From Isoetes taiwanensis (Eukaryota; Streptophyta; Lycopodiopsida; Isoetales; Isoetaceae): a stretch of 64,000 nt of DNA. The position numbers were made by a program, and so were the translations under genes. The notes under the pieces were generated by a model. That model was given only the letters and a program-made list of their open reading frames with translations. It was not told the origin of the DNA and ran no database searches. Shown here in pieces: positions 35,718 through 45,291 of the stretch. Position 1 is the first letter of the stretch. Every line of letters starts with the position of its first letter. The DNA lies in assembly GCA_021234155.1 (NCBI GenBank), contig JAJEKV010000006.1, positions 7,967,003-8,031,002 on the forward strand, given 5' to 3'.

Positions 35718-36011
35718 ATGAAGAGATCAGCTACGGAAGAGCCGGAGGTGTCCTCCAAGAGGCGCCTATTACGGCTGGAAGAGGTGTTCCCTCCGCAGTT
35801 CCCTCCGCTGCCCACGGTTCTTGCTCTGAATGCCTCTGATTCCTTTGACGAGGAATCAGAGAATGAGGAATCAGAGGAAATTTCGGAGCAGGAGTTCATC
35901 ACAGGTGTTCTTGAAGGCTGGATAGGAGATTCTTCAGAAAATGAGTGGTCTACCGACGGAGAAGAAGCCGAAGATGATGAAGAAGATGAAGAAGTTGAAG
36001 ACAAATCCTGA
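35718..36011 (+). CDS. Small acidic nuclear-type protein, 97 residues
   Basis: An intact frame from ATG at 35718 after a C-rich leader. The N-terminus has a basic cluster (SSKRRLLR, about residues 13-20) that could be a nuclear localisation signal. A proline-rich piece (FPPQFPPLP) follows. The rest is strongly acidic, with Glu/Ser runs and a final Asp/Glu tail. No catalytic domain is seen. It could be a histone- or DNA-binding partner, by composition only. It lies on the left side of the TIR element, and hairpin 36427-36488 follows 0.4 kb downstream. The 3-periodic acidic repeats also leave the opposite strand open, but that frame is Ser-rich and less likely. Confidence 0.5.
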   Translation: MKRSATEEPEVSSKRRLLRLEEVFPPQFPPLPTVLALNASDSFDEESENEESEEISEQEFITGVLEGWIGDSSENEWSTDGEEAEDDEEDEEVEDKS

Positions 36012-36426
36012 CTTGAGGAGCTCATGGCGTTAGTTCATGGTACATGCATGTTTTCTTTCTTTTCTTAAGCATTCAACTAACGGTTATTTCTTTTTTTTTT
36101 TGCGGATGGTGAAGCGGATGAATGAAATTTTTGTTAGGCAGAGCACCTCTTATTTTTTTTCCTTGTTCTTAGCCTCCAGCTTGCCTCCAGCTTCTTACCA
36201 TATGACTGCAAGCCTCCGGGCTTTTTTGTTGTGAATAGTTGAAGCCTCCGGGCATTTAAATTTACAAAATGATGTAAAGCCATACGACCATAAAAAATTT
36301 TGAATGTAAAAAGTTTTTGCTTCTAATTCCATTTGAATACCTAACTTTTTTTTCTTGTACATGTGTTACCACTCTTAAGTACATAAGTCATTATCCCTTT
36401 TCAAAGAGCATATTATTTTTCAAGGA

Positions 36427-36488
36427 TCACACCAAGCGAATAGTACATATGCAACAAAAATGGAACACACTAAATTCGCATCGTGTGA
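36427..36488. terminator. Shared-arm hairpin H11
   Basis: Left arm TCACACCAAGCGAAT, right arm ATTCGCATCGTGTGA; two mismatches in 15 pairs. It lies downstream of the acidic ORF. Confidence 0.65.
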
Positions 36489-36574
36489 TCCACTTTCTTA
36501 TTTGTCCCTCATCAATAGTCTCCCATTTGCATATAAAATATCTATCATTCCAAGTTATATTATGTTTTATGAAC

Positions 36575-37186
36575 TAAAATGGCCTCCTATCAGCCACTCC
36601 ACGTCATATTTCCGCCCCTTTTTTCCCGTCCAGATTTGTTTTGAAATATTCTCGGAATAAGGGGAATCGCATATCTATGGCCATATGTATTTAATTACGT
36701 TGGTTGTCGGGCCAGATTGACGCAACACGGGCGCTTATAAAAAGCCACTTACATTATAGCATACCGGCAACTCATGACGGTGTCTCTTGGTTTGTCAGAT
36801 ACCAATCATGCGCATCACCGATTCTTGTCTTGCCCTATTTTCATTTAGAGTCCATTCCTTCTACATTTCAAAATTTGAATGTGTAGGTTGAAGCTTTGTA
36901 TTAGACTTTCGTTTGGTATTTGCGATTGCGCCTTAAAAGTAAAGTAGGGATCTTTACTTCATCCCAATACAGGGCTTCCCCCCCTACAATTCGAATTTTG
37001 AATTTGCTTTTGTATAAAAGCATGGATTGTAGGAGAATGGACTTTTCGATTTCCATATGCACGTTTAAAAATTTCAAAAACGAGGTTAATACTGACCGAG
37101 CCTCAAACGGTTTAATTGTCTTTGGGGCATACAAATTGTACACATTCATTTCAAGGCCGATGCGATCCACGCGGTATGGAAGCTCC
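36575..37186 (+). promoter_or_regulatory. Duplicated promoter-like block, copy B, upstream of the large ORF
   Basis: Second copy of 34651-35237. TATA box TATAAAA at 37013-37019, about 160 nt before the ATG at 37176. Because the duplicated unit ends at the start codon in both places, it probably carries the promoter and leader of the large ORF. Confidence 0.6.
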
Positions 37187-39609
37187 AAATGATGTGTGGA
37201 TAAGGATCCAACTGACTCAGGAATATGCTCCAGTCTTCAATCGCAAAAAAGGAGGTCTAAAAAATAAGAACTTAGACCTCGACATGTTGCGCCTTGCAGG
37301 CTCAAAAAGTGTCGACATCTGGGCGGATGGCAGTTTATATCCATTGGATCCGTTGAGTGGCAAGAAACCGTCATTTCGGGACGTTTCAAGTTTAGTCCGA
37401 TTTTGTGGTGACGGTAACTCTGGCCTCTTGGGATATTGTGAGAGATTGAGAGAGGATGAAGGCATTCGAATTGAATGAGTTCATTGAGATGAGTCTGCCC
37501 GATTGTCACAAAAGGAATGACGGCTTGGGGAGGGAAACCTCTTTGAGATACGAAGTGGACAAGTCCAAATTGGTGATAGGGCAGCTGCAAGAAAAGATCC
37601 AAGAGGTCGAAAGAGCAAACTTTGGGCTTCAATGTAAGTTAAAGAATTTGAAGAAAACACCCCTTGGCTTGCGAGAAAGGAAGAAGCATTATCGGCCGAT
37701 AGAGGAACCGAAGTTTGGATCAGGTGCATTCAGACGTGGTCACGCCACAAGGTCGGATTTACAACACTAGCAAAGGCCGGTTAAGATCCGGGGAAACTAG
37801 AAGCAATCTTGGTTACGTAGTGAAGAACCTAGCGACGAACAGGGGAGATAGTGGACATGATTTGTCAGCCCTACAACTCTCCTCTCAAGAAGATGGTATT
37901 GGAAATGGTACTAGGGGAGATCTACAAGAAGTTAGAAGCGGACGGATGATGTACACGACTGTTTGTGATGATGTAGGCATCAAGAGGGCTTGGTTACCGT
38001 TCTCTATTCAAGCCATTCCACGAAGCGTTGAAAAGAATGAGCACAAAAAGTATTCGCTCCACGTCCACAAATTGTCGAGAATACAAGGGTTACTAGGACA
38101 AAGATGGTGTATGCCATATTAGGAGAGATGCACCACGTTGAATGTCTTTGGTCCCGCCATAGCCATAAAAAGATAAGAATGGCAAGGATTGTTGTGATAT
38201 AGTTGGAATGAATGAGCATAATAATCTTTGGGTTGACCTGGTTACTCTCTTACAATTCCTTGTCAAATATTATGACTTAACAATTCTGCGAGAAACTAAT
38301 GGTGAGATTGAAGTTTGCATAAAATTGGATGAAATGGAACTGACCAAGTTTGAGAAGTATGAGAGGGTATCCATTGTCATCATGAATAGAGCAATTGAGA
38401 ATGCAATTGCACATGCTAAATCAAAGAGCAACAAGAATAATAAAAAAGATGTAGAGGTGACGGGGCCGAGGAGAAGAAGCGTATGAAAAATGGTTCTCAT
38501 GTCAATCTGGTTAGGTCTCTTTAAAGTTGAGAAAAGAAACCCACGAGGTATTGAAATGGGTGTTCAATCAAACCGACATCCCGAAGTCTAATATCTAGAT
38601 TCGAGGAGGGGAAAAATTGCAAGTAGATCACTATGGATCTTACAAAGTAATTTTTCACTTAAGCGCCCCGATTTAAAAACTAAGAAAGCAAAAACTAGGA
38701 GGACAAGGAACATGCAAAAGTTGTGCATCTTTGCAATCATGCAAAGGAAGTCAAATCTTTGGGGAAGACTGTTTCAACCTTGTCCCTTAACCAAGCAAAT
38801 GCTCCTAATAGAGGAGAAGAAGATCCCAAGTTCCATGGCATTTTCCCCATTCCATTAGAGAGGGTTCATATCCGCACTTTGCACGGCTTTGTGAGAATCA
38901 TCGACAAGATGATATTTTTGAGCCGCTGATTCGTGTGGAACATTTCGGACAAGAAGAGAAGAGAGGAAGGAATTCGTGAGAGTTGAACATGTTCTATCGA
39001 AGCGTGTTTGCATGGTGGCAATGTAAGATTAGAGCTCGATGAGAAACGGGCGGGAAGAACAAGTGTGCCTCGTAAGGTGTCAATTGGAGGGTGAAAGCTC
39101 GACGCTTCAGTAAAAGAATCATAGAGAGGCTCGAACGGAAACGGATGGGAGAAAAGGTCTATGAATTTGGAAAATTGCTGGTTGATGCGAGGAGCAGGAC
39201 CCGCACAGATGGCGTCTGCGCTCGGCATTGAGGAAAAAAAAAAAAAAAAGCATGGGATGCATTGTGCGAATTGTTCCCATACATTCGGAGAATGGACCTC
39301 ACAAGAGAAGATGCTGTGAAATTTTCGCAAGCGAATAACAAATTTATTAAAGCTTTCATAGACGCATGGGGAGAGAGTGAAGTCACGCACTACTTGCACA
39401 TCTTTTGGGCTCATGCACCTTGGTTTTTTAGGAAGTATGGAAGCCTAGCAGTGTGGAGTGCACAAGGCATGGAGAAGTCGCATAAACAAGCTAAAATAGC
39501 CTTTCATCGTATACGACAAGAAGATCGCTTTAAGGAGCAACCCAGAAGTCGTAAACACCATTGGCATAATGCTGAAGAGAAAACGGAAAGTTGCTTGGCA
39601 AAATTCTAG
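37176..39609 (+). pseudogene. Large frameshifted ORF of the TIR element
   Basis: It starts ATG at 37176 (MEAPNDVWIRIQLTQEY) and moves between frames near 37465, 37740, 38200, 38500 and 39230. It would be about 800 residues if continuous. Segments include a helical piece (KLVIGQLQEKIQEVERANFG), a middle piece with LWVDLVTLLQFLVKYYDLTI, and a C-terminal piece at 39262-39609 with VTHYLHIFWAHAPWFFRKYG and SAQGMEKSHKQAK. The last resembles a C-terminal block I recall from uncharacterised, transposon-linked proteins of fungi and cnidarians (HxPxFxxxxGxLxxFSxQGxEKxN). No DDE triad or polymerase motif is visible. An A-rich run at 39234-39249 is one frameshift site. Confidence 0.45.
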
Positions 39610-39685
39610 GGCCCCACTAGCATCGCAACAGTGGAGATCTAAGAGACAAAGAATCGGTAAAGTATACTTGTAATGTGTAGCATGT

Positions 39686-39748
39686 TCACACGACGCGAAG
39701 TACTTGCCTCCAACCTTGTTTGCACAACTGTAGCTTCGCGTCGTGTGA
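39686..39748. terminator. Shared-arm hairpin H1 (perfect 15-bp stem)
   Basis: TCACACGACGCGAAG pairs perfectly with CTTCGCGTCGTGTGA; the TAC/GTA next to the arms extends it. It lies 77 nt past the stop of the large ORF, in the gap between convergent genes. Confidence 0.8.
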
Positions 39749-39759
39749 TCTTATTTGTA

Positions 39760-39821
39760 TCATACGGCGCGAACAGTGGAGTTCGCTATTGCTTGCATTT
39801 ATGTGGCTTCGCGTCGTGTGA
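39760..39821. terminator. Shared-arm hairpin H2
   Basis: TCATACGGCGCGAA against TTCGCGTCGTGTGA, two mismatches. It lies 84 nt beyond the 3' end of the minus-strand gene at 39905-40381, so each convergent gene has its own hairpin. Confidence 0.75.
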
Positions 39822-39904
39822 AGCTTTACAAGATAATAATAAAAAAGGGTTACTTTTGATTAAAGTTGTGAAAGATGTTACATTGAAAAACAAAATACAA
39901 CGAC

Positions 39905-40381
39905 TCATTGTTGCTCCAGTGCGAGCTCTTCTTCATTATCTTCATCATCATCATCAGCTCCGCCCCTCGTCTTCGATCTTCATCTCTTCCCCTCAAGCGA
40001 GCAATCACCCTATCCAAACGTTCCTCAATCACCCGTCCACCATCTCTTTGTACATGTCCCGCTCCTGTCCCAATAGCACAACGTGTTCTTCTGCCTGAAT
40101 TAGCATCCTCGTTGCCGGGCCATAACCACCTCGGTCGCAGCTTGTTGGGGCATGTCATCCCGTCTCCACCTTCTATTCAAACCTTTGATTTGCCTCTCCC
40201 GGCTACGAAGCATGAGAAGGTTGAATTCATTCTCTTCTTCTTTCTCGCTGAATTGTAACGGCGTTTTTCCTTTAGAAGATCATCTTGCTCCTTCAACCTC
40301 TTCATTAGAACACCCAACACTATGTCGGAAGGGAGTTCTATCCTCTTCGTTTTCCTTATCGGTTGAGGATGTGGAGGCCAT
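39905..40381 (-). pseudogene. MAS(S/T)S coiled-coil family member 1
   Basis: It starts ATG at 40381 (MASTSSTDKENE) and soon shifts frame into ELPSDIVLGVLMKRLKEQDD. That matches the family signature of its neighbours (ELPADITLAVVMKRFKE in member 3). It continues as charged helix with EEENEFNLLML, LLGQERDMYKEM and ERLDRVIARLRGRDED pieces in different frames, and ends with an acidic tail DDDEDNEEELALEQQ. A TATA box (TATAAATT on the minus strand, about 40468-40475) lies about 90 nt upstream. It is likely a dimerising nuclear or structural protein; function unknown. Confidence 0.5.
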
Positions 40382-40616
40382 AGATGACAAATGGGAGGGA
40401 CGTTAAGATTATAGAAGTGAGGAGCAAAAGACTCTAACCCGTGGAAGGAGCACAATGCAAGGACCTCAATTTATACATATTAGCTTGAACATATTAAACA
40501 CACTCTTTCATTGCCGACGTGTCGGAAGCGAGATTCTCGGATTTGGTTGTCCGCTAGAACACATTAATGGTTGTCCATTTGGAACACATTAATAACTATT
40601 CTAACTACATCAGATA

Positions 40617-40676
40617 TCACACCCGCTGAATCGCGACACGAGCTTTAAAACCCTATGAAGGGTTTAAGCCGTGTGA
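40617..40676. terminator. Shared-arm hairpin H3 (diverged)
   Basis: Outer TCACAC/GTGTGA pair with a strong inner stem GCTTTAAAACCCT/AGGGTTTAAGC. It lies about 0.1 kb beyond the 3' end of family member 2. Confidence 0.6.
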
Positions 40677-40790
40677 TCCGCCTTTGTCATTCTCTCTACC
40701 ACGGATATTGAAAATTAAAAATAGGAAACGTAATATTCGGCACATTTGTCAAAAAACTTTTCCCATTGAGAAATAAAACCATTACAAACA

Positions 40791-41238
40791 TTAAAAAAAG
40801 CGGGCCCCCTCTAGGAGGAGCCCGATGCCTATGATCGTCGCAAGCTCTTCCCGGAGGGATCCATAATTTTGTTTCGCTCCTCCAACATGATTGCCTGCCC
40901 CCGCAAACCACGTTCTCATATTCCGCAACCTTATCTTCCCGCTCATCGAGTTGGGCTCGGCTGACCTCTCTCCCGATTGCGGCCCTAAGCCTCTCTTGGA
41001 GGTTATATCTCGTGGGCGCGCAATTCGCGGTCTAAGGCAGCCCCGATTGTCGCGCACTAAAATCACCTCCTCGTAGAAGGCGGCCTTTCCCTGCCGCAAC
41101 CAGCCTTGGCGGCGTCTTCATCATTCTTTTTCTTTTAGAAGGCGGATCCGTTCCTCCGCTTCAAGACGAATGTTTCAATTTCCTTGACCAAAACTTGAGA
41201 CAAGATCTCGGCGGGGATGGAACCGAGCTGGAGGCCAT
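40791..41238 (-). pseudogene. MAS(S/T)S coiled-coil family member 2
   Basis: ATG at 41238 (MASSSVPS), then a shift into IPAEILSQVLVKEIETF, matching the family block. Heptad-like pieces follow, EAEERIRLLKEKE and LQERLRAAIGREVSRAQLDE, then DKVAEYENVV, a classic coiled-coil pattern. A TATA box (TATATAAAA, minus strand, 41323-41331) lies about 90 nt before the ATG. Two or more frame breaks. The stop could lie slightly further left than given. Confidence 0.45.
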
Positions 41239-41701
41239 AGAAAGTGATGGGAGAACGGGGAGAATGAGGGCGGATGTGGTAGAACAGAGATGGCGGATAG
41301 GAGAAGACAAAGGCCTCCGACGTTTTATATAGAAACTAGAGATACGTTGGAATCTACGGTTGCAGTACCGAGATAAAGTTGTGTAATAATCCCACGAGGT
41401 GAAATTATAACATGCAATTAGGCAACGGTAGCCTATGTTAGCATCATGGGATCCGTCATATCCTAGTCGCATCGTATGCGGGCCGCACAAAAGATAGTGT
41501 TATTGTGGCAAATAAGATGCCCGCCCTTGGCATGACGTTGTCATCCACAAGCCACGTATGTGAATAGACGTTGTCATCCACATGCAAATTCGCATTTACC
41601 CGCAAGTTATCACATAATCTAGCTAGATATTTGTGTTACATATACTTTTCCATTAATAAATTAGAATTTATACATACAACGAGGTGTATGCGTTGTGGAG
41701 A

Positions 41702-41763
41702 TCATCTGACGTGAAATCCATTGATTGCTACCTAATTGCAAGAATGGCATTTCGCCGCGGTGA
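41702..41763. terminator. Shared-arm hairpin H4 (decayed)
   Basis: Its loop (CCATTGATTGCTACCTAATT) is the same as in hairpin H6, but the arms have decayed. It lies downstream of family member 3. Confidence 0.55.
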
Positions 41764-41849
41764 TCTTTTAATAAAACAAAACAAGAGAACGGATAGAAGC
41801 AAGAAACATAGCAAATTTTTCTTTGAAACAAAAAATATATATACAATGG

Positions 41850-42193
41850 CTACGGATCTTCATGATCCCGTAGTCGGCCGTAAAAGCTGCGTTCTCATCC
41901 TCCGGCCTCGGCTTCTTCTCCATATCTTCTAGCTTCGCGAAATATTGTGTGCGCTTAAACCGCCTCGACCCTACGCGCTATTGGCCTCTTGGTACTGGGT
42001 TAATGTTGCCATGAGCTCAAGGTCGCTCATGCCCTGACCCCTCGTGAATTCGATTGTCCCCAGCCTCCATCTTCGGCGGCGAGGCGGCATTTTCGTCGTG
42101 AACCTCCTTGAATCTCTTCATCACCACAGCAAGGGTGATGTCCGCGGGCAGCTCTGGGCGCGGTCGCTTGTCGGAGGAGGATGAAGATGCCAT
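41850..42193 (-). pseudogene. MAS(S/T)S coiled-coil family member 3
   Basis: ATG at 42193: MASSSSSDKRPRPELPADIT then LAVVMKRFKEVHDENAA. This is the clearest copy of the family signature: a Ser-rich start, a basic KRPR patch that could act in nuclear import, then a helix. The distal part, EDMEKKPRPEDENAAFTA, is shared with member 4. The frame breaks between these parts. The promoter has the phrase GGTCTTCTATTTATAA (plus strand, 42283-42298), identical in member 4. The leader is a CCGCCTTC-rich pyrimidine tract, also shared. Confidence 0.5.
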
Positions 42194-42324
42194 CGGGAGG
42201 AGAAGGCGGAAGGCGGAAGGCGGAGAAGATGAGCGTGTAGGCGGAAGGCGGAAGAGGATCGGAGGTCGAAGGCAAGATAGAAGGTCTTCTATTTATAACA
42301 GGGATTTCAGAGTAGTAGCTTGAG

Positions 42325-42386
42325 TCACACGACGAAAGGATGCCGTGGGTCGGGAAAATGGACCGATTACTTTCGGCGTCGTGTGA
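42325..42386. other. Shared-arm hairpin H5
   Basis: TCACACGACG...CGTCGTGTGA stem with TTTCGG beside the right arm. It lies upstream of family member 3, in the gap before member 4's 3' end. Confidence 0.65.
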
Positions 42387-42549
42387 GGAAAAAGGACCGT
42401 TACTTCTTCTAACGTCTTTTCTTCCGTAGAAAGCTCGTGTGATAATTTTTATTGATAATTTCGGTGATACAATCTATACATAAGTAATTTACTCGATACA
42501 TAACTAAAGATAGAACTTCTCATTGAAGCAAAATAGAGCGGCATGGAGA

Positions 42550-42613
42550 TCACACGACGCCGAAATCCATTGATTGCTACCTAATTGCAAGCAAGGCATT
42601 TCGCGTCATGTGA
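42550..42613. terminator. Shared-arm hairpin H6
   Basis: TCACACGACGCCGAAAT against ATTTCGCGTCATGTGA. It lies about 120 nt past the stop of member 4 and shares its loop with H4. Confidence 0.75.
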
Positions 42614-42734
42614 TATTTTAATAAAAAACGTAACATACATTGGAACAACGGGATAGATAGAAGCAAAAAATAGAGAAAACTTTTCTTTGAAGCAAAAATA
42701 GATAGATACAACGGCTAGGGATCTTCATGATCCT

Positions 42735-43111
42735 CTAGCTGATTTTCATGTCCCGTACCGAAGCCGTAAGGGCTGCGTTCTCATCCTCCGCAGCTCGGAG
42801 CTTCTTCTCCATATCTTCTAAGGCCTACGAAATCATGTGAGCGGTTTCAACGCTTTCCGCCCCGCTGGCTCGTCGCCTCTTGGTACATGGCGAATGTTTC
42901 CACGAGCTCAACGCCTCGCTTCGGCAGCAGCTCCCTCGTGAAGGCTAATCGCCGACCGCCTCATTGTTCGGCGGCAAGACGGTTGTTTTCATCATGGATC
43001 TCCTTGAATCTCTTCATCACCACTGCAAGGGTGATGTCCACGGGCAGCTCTCGGGCGCTGGGGAGTGCTATCTTGGCGTGGTCGCTTGCTAGAGGAAGAT
43101 GATGATGCCAT
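42735..43111 (-). pseudogene. MAS(S/T)S coiled-coil family member 4
   Basis: ATG at 43111 (MASSSSSSKRPRQDS). After a frame shift it reads VDITLAVVMKRFKEIHDEN, nearly the same as member 3. The distal helix LEDMEKKLRAAEDENAALTA, ending SVRDMKIS-stop at 42735, has leucine-zipper-like spacing. Promoter phrase GGTCTTCTATTTATAA at 43189-43204 as in member 3. Members 3 and 4 are a recent tandem duplication that includes promoter, leader and 3' hairpin. Confidence 0.55.
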
Positions 43112-43210
43112 CGGAGCGGTATGGAAGGCGGAAGCCGAAGTAGAAGATGAGCGTAAGGCGGAAGGCGACGGAGGTCGGCGTGGACATCGGTCTTCTATTT
43201 ATAATATGAG

Positions 43211-43240
43211 TCACACGAGTTGCTTCTCGGCGTCGTGTGA
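43211..43240. other. Shared-arm hairpin H7 (short)
   Basis: TCACACGA/TCGTGTGA, 8-bp stem with a 14-nt loop that still contains CTCGGCG. It lies just upstream of the member 4 TATA box. Confidence 0.6.
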
Positions 43241-43298
43241 GGAATAAATAAATTAATTGTTTTTTTCCAATAATATTTCATTTCTTTCGAGATAAATA

Positions 43299-43360
43299 TC
43301 ACACGACGCGAAAACCTAGATATGACAGAAAATCAGACTGATGTATTTCGCGTGATGTGA
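43299..43360. terminator. Shared-arm hairpin H8
   Basis: TCACACGACGCGAAA against TTTCGCGTGATGTGA. It lies about 0.4 kb past the stop of the 369-residue protein. Confidence 0.7.
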
Positions 43361-43775
43361 ATAAATACAAATAAAATAATTTTTATTAGGAATTTCGGAA
43401 GGACAATCCAGACATAAATAATTTTACCGATACAAGTTGGAAAACATATAACTTCCAATTTCTCAAGCTTCGTCGTCAATTTCATGCTCTTTCAATCCCC
43501 TCGCACAGACCGATCCAACAAGGCAATGACTTCCATGTTATCGACCCCACTTCCAACCTTGGGTGAGTCAAGCCGCCAGCCTAAAAAATTTAACATATTG
43601 CTTTCGCCTGCCAGACCGGCTTGGTCATCAAAATATTGTAACACAACATCCTACCGAATTGCTATCACCCTTTCGGTGTTTGATGCCAATTGGGAATGGT
43701 TCCCTAACATGCATAATGCATGGATGTAATAGACAAACTCGCACCTTTTGGTGAAAGTTCTGGCATTTAAGACGA

Positions 43776-44885
43776 TTATCTCCCATTAACGAATCTTGAG
43801 ATATATCGTAACAATGTAGAGTCCTTCAATCTTTCCTGTCCCCCGCGTGCATGTCGGCAAGAAAAATCATCTACTTCCCACAAATAAGAACCCTCAAGCT
43901 TATCTTCTTCACATTTATCCTCATCTACCAGGCTTATGCTGCCGCTGATTGATGAAGGGCTCGCCAAACTCAGAGATCCCTGTTGGCGACTTTGCACGGA
44001 GATCTTTGGAATTCTTCTTCCGATTGGTAGATTCGCCTCATCTTGAGCAAATCGAGACTCCAGCCTCTCATAGGCTTCTTTAAGCTTTATAGCATTGCCG
44101 GTATAATTAGACACTTCAAACATCTCTTTGTCCAAATCCTCTTCAAAATCTAGGCCTAAGTTTACCCATTCGGCCAAGGTACTGATAAGCTCGTCTTCCC
44201 TAGCACACATTCGTAACAAAGACGGGTTCCTCAGTATATCACTTAGCAATAGGTATTCTTTGCCTTCCACTAAAATTGGCGTTATGTCAGACAACTTCTT
44301 TTCATCCTCATCCCCATCCTCATCACCTTCAGAATCATCTCCTCCTCCCGGTTCACCCAAGGCCAGTGCGTCGAAGCTAAAACTCCTACATTCTTGCTCT
44401 TCTTCTTGTAGATCTATCTCCATTTCTACGTCATAGTCAGCATCATCACACATAACTGACCCCCCTTGGCTTAAAGATTTCATTGTTTCCAGTGTATCTT
44501 CGGTTTGGCCGAGCAGAATGCAATAACTAGCAAATGCAAACGGCAAAGAGAAATAAGATACCTTCTTAAGCACAAGGACGCAGCCAGGAGGAGCCCGTTG
44601 CGCAGCATTCTTGAAAAACATCTTCCCTGTTTGCAAATGGGAAGCCGCCTCCTCTAGAGCTGGTTTTGGAATCCACGAGCCAGGGACATCTGCAAAGGAC
44701 GTGCGCTGAGACCAAGCGGTCCGGGTGAAAGCTAAGGCAACCTCGCGATAGCATCCAAGCTCGCTATTGTTTGCCATGATGTCCAACTCCTTGCAATAGA
44801 ACGGATAAATCGCAGTCGGCGCAACTTCCTCGTTGTCATGAGGGGCGGATGCATACCATTCCAGGAACTTCACATAACAATCCAT
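43776..44885 (-). CDS. Intact acidic 369-residue protein of the TIR element
   Basis: The only long undamaged frame in the element. The frame is open up to 45026, but I prefer the ATG at 44885 (MDCYVKFLEWYASAPHDNEE): a TATA-like TTTTATAAT lies about 100 nt before it, the spacing seen in the sister genes. The N-terminal third looks globular, with Cys and aromatic residues (REVALAFTRTAWSQRTSFAD, FSLPFAFASYCILLG). A central very acidic stretch follows (GGGDDSEGDEDGDEDEKK, about residues 185-205). Then comes a helical part with LVEGKEYLLLSDILRNPSLL and YERLESRFAQDEANL, and a Ser-rich tail. No family recognised. The acidic tract would suit a histone chaperone, but this is only composition. Being intact amid broken genes suggests selection or good sequence here. 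Confidence 0.6.
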   Translation of the reverse strand: MDCYVKFLEWYASAPHDNEEVAPTAIYPFYCKELDIMANNSELGCYREVALAFTRTAWSQRTSFADVPGSWIPKPALEEAASHLQTGKMFFKNAAQRAPPGCVLVLKKVSYFSLPFAFASYCILLGQTEDTLETMKSLSQGGSVMCDDADYDVEMEIDLQEEEQECRSFSFDALALGEPGGGDDSEGDEDGDEDEKKLSDITPILVEGKEYLLLSDILRNPSLLRMCAREDELISTLAEWVNLGLDFEEDLDKEMFEVSNYTGNAIKLKEAYERLESRFAQDEANLPIGRRIPKISVQSRQQGSLSLASPSSISGSISLVDEDKCEEDKLEGSYLWEVDDFSCRHARGGQERLKDSTLLRYISRFVNGR

Positions 44886-45026
44886 GGCGAAGCAAACGAC
44901 GAAGACAAGATGTTTAGACGAAAACAAGATGTTCCAGGAGCGGTAAGGCGCTGTCACTTTTGAACTCAAGTAGCCGTTGTCGATTATAAAAGGGGACACA
45001 GTATTTGGGGAGATTTGTCCGCACAT

Positions 45027-45055
45027 TTTAGGGTTAGGGTTAGGGTTAGGGTTGG
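45027..45055. repeat. Telomere-like (TTAGGG)4 tract
   Basis: Four perfect TTAGGG units between the 369-residue ORF and hairpin H9; on the gene's strand this is AACCCTAACCCTAACCC. Plant promoters often hold one telobox (AAACCCTAA), but an uninterrupted run is unusual. It is the six-base form, not the usual plant seven-base telomere unit. Confidence 0.85.
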
Positions 45056-45056
45056 A

Positions 45057-45120
45057 TCACACGACGCGAAGACTACTATGTGCAACAAAAAGCACAATGC
45101 TTTCTGCTGGCGTCGTGTGA
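45057..45120. terminator. Shared-arm hairpin H9
   Basis: TCACACGACGC against GCGTCGTGTGA, 11-bp perfect stem. It lies about 170 nt beyond the stop of the histone H3-like gene. Confidence 0.8.
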
Positions 45121-45291
45121 TCCTCACGATAACATTAAAAAAAAATACAAAGTGAGAAGCTAGGCTTCTAAGAAAGAAATGGACTAAGAGATTGCTTATA
45201 AAGCCATTACATTAAGAAATATTATACATCTGAAAAAAACACAAAGGCACTTCACGGCCTTTTTTCCGGGGGTCTTTTCTTCTTGTTGTAT

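Noticed and set aside
45027-45055. True telomere or chromosome end
   Set aside because: Only four units, flanked by unique sequence on both sides.
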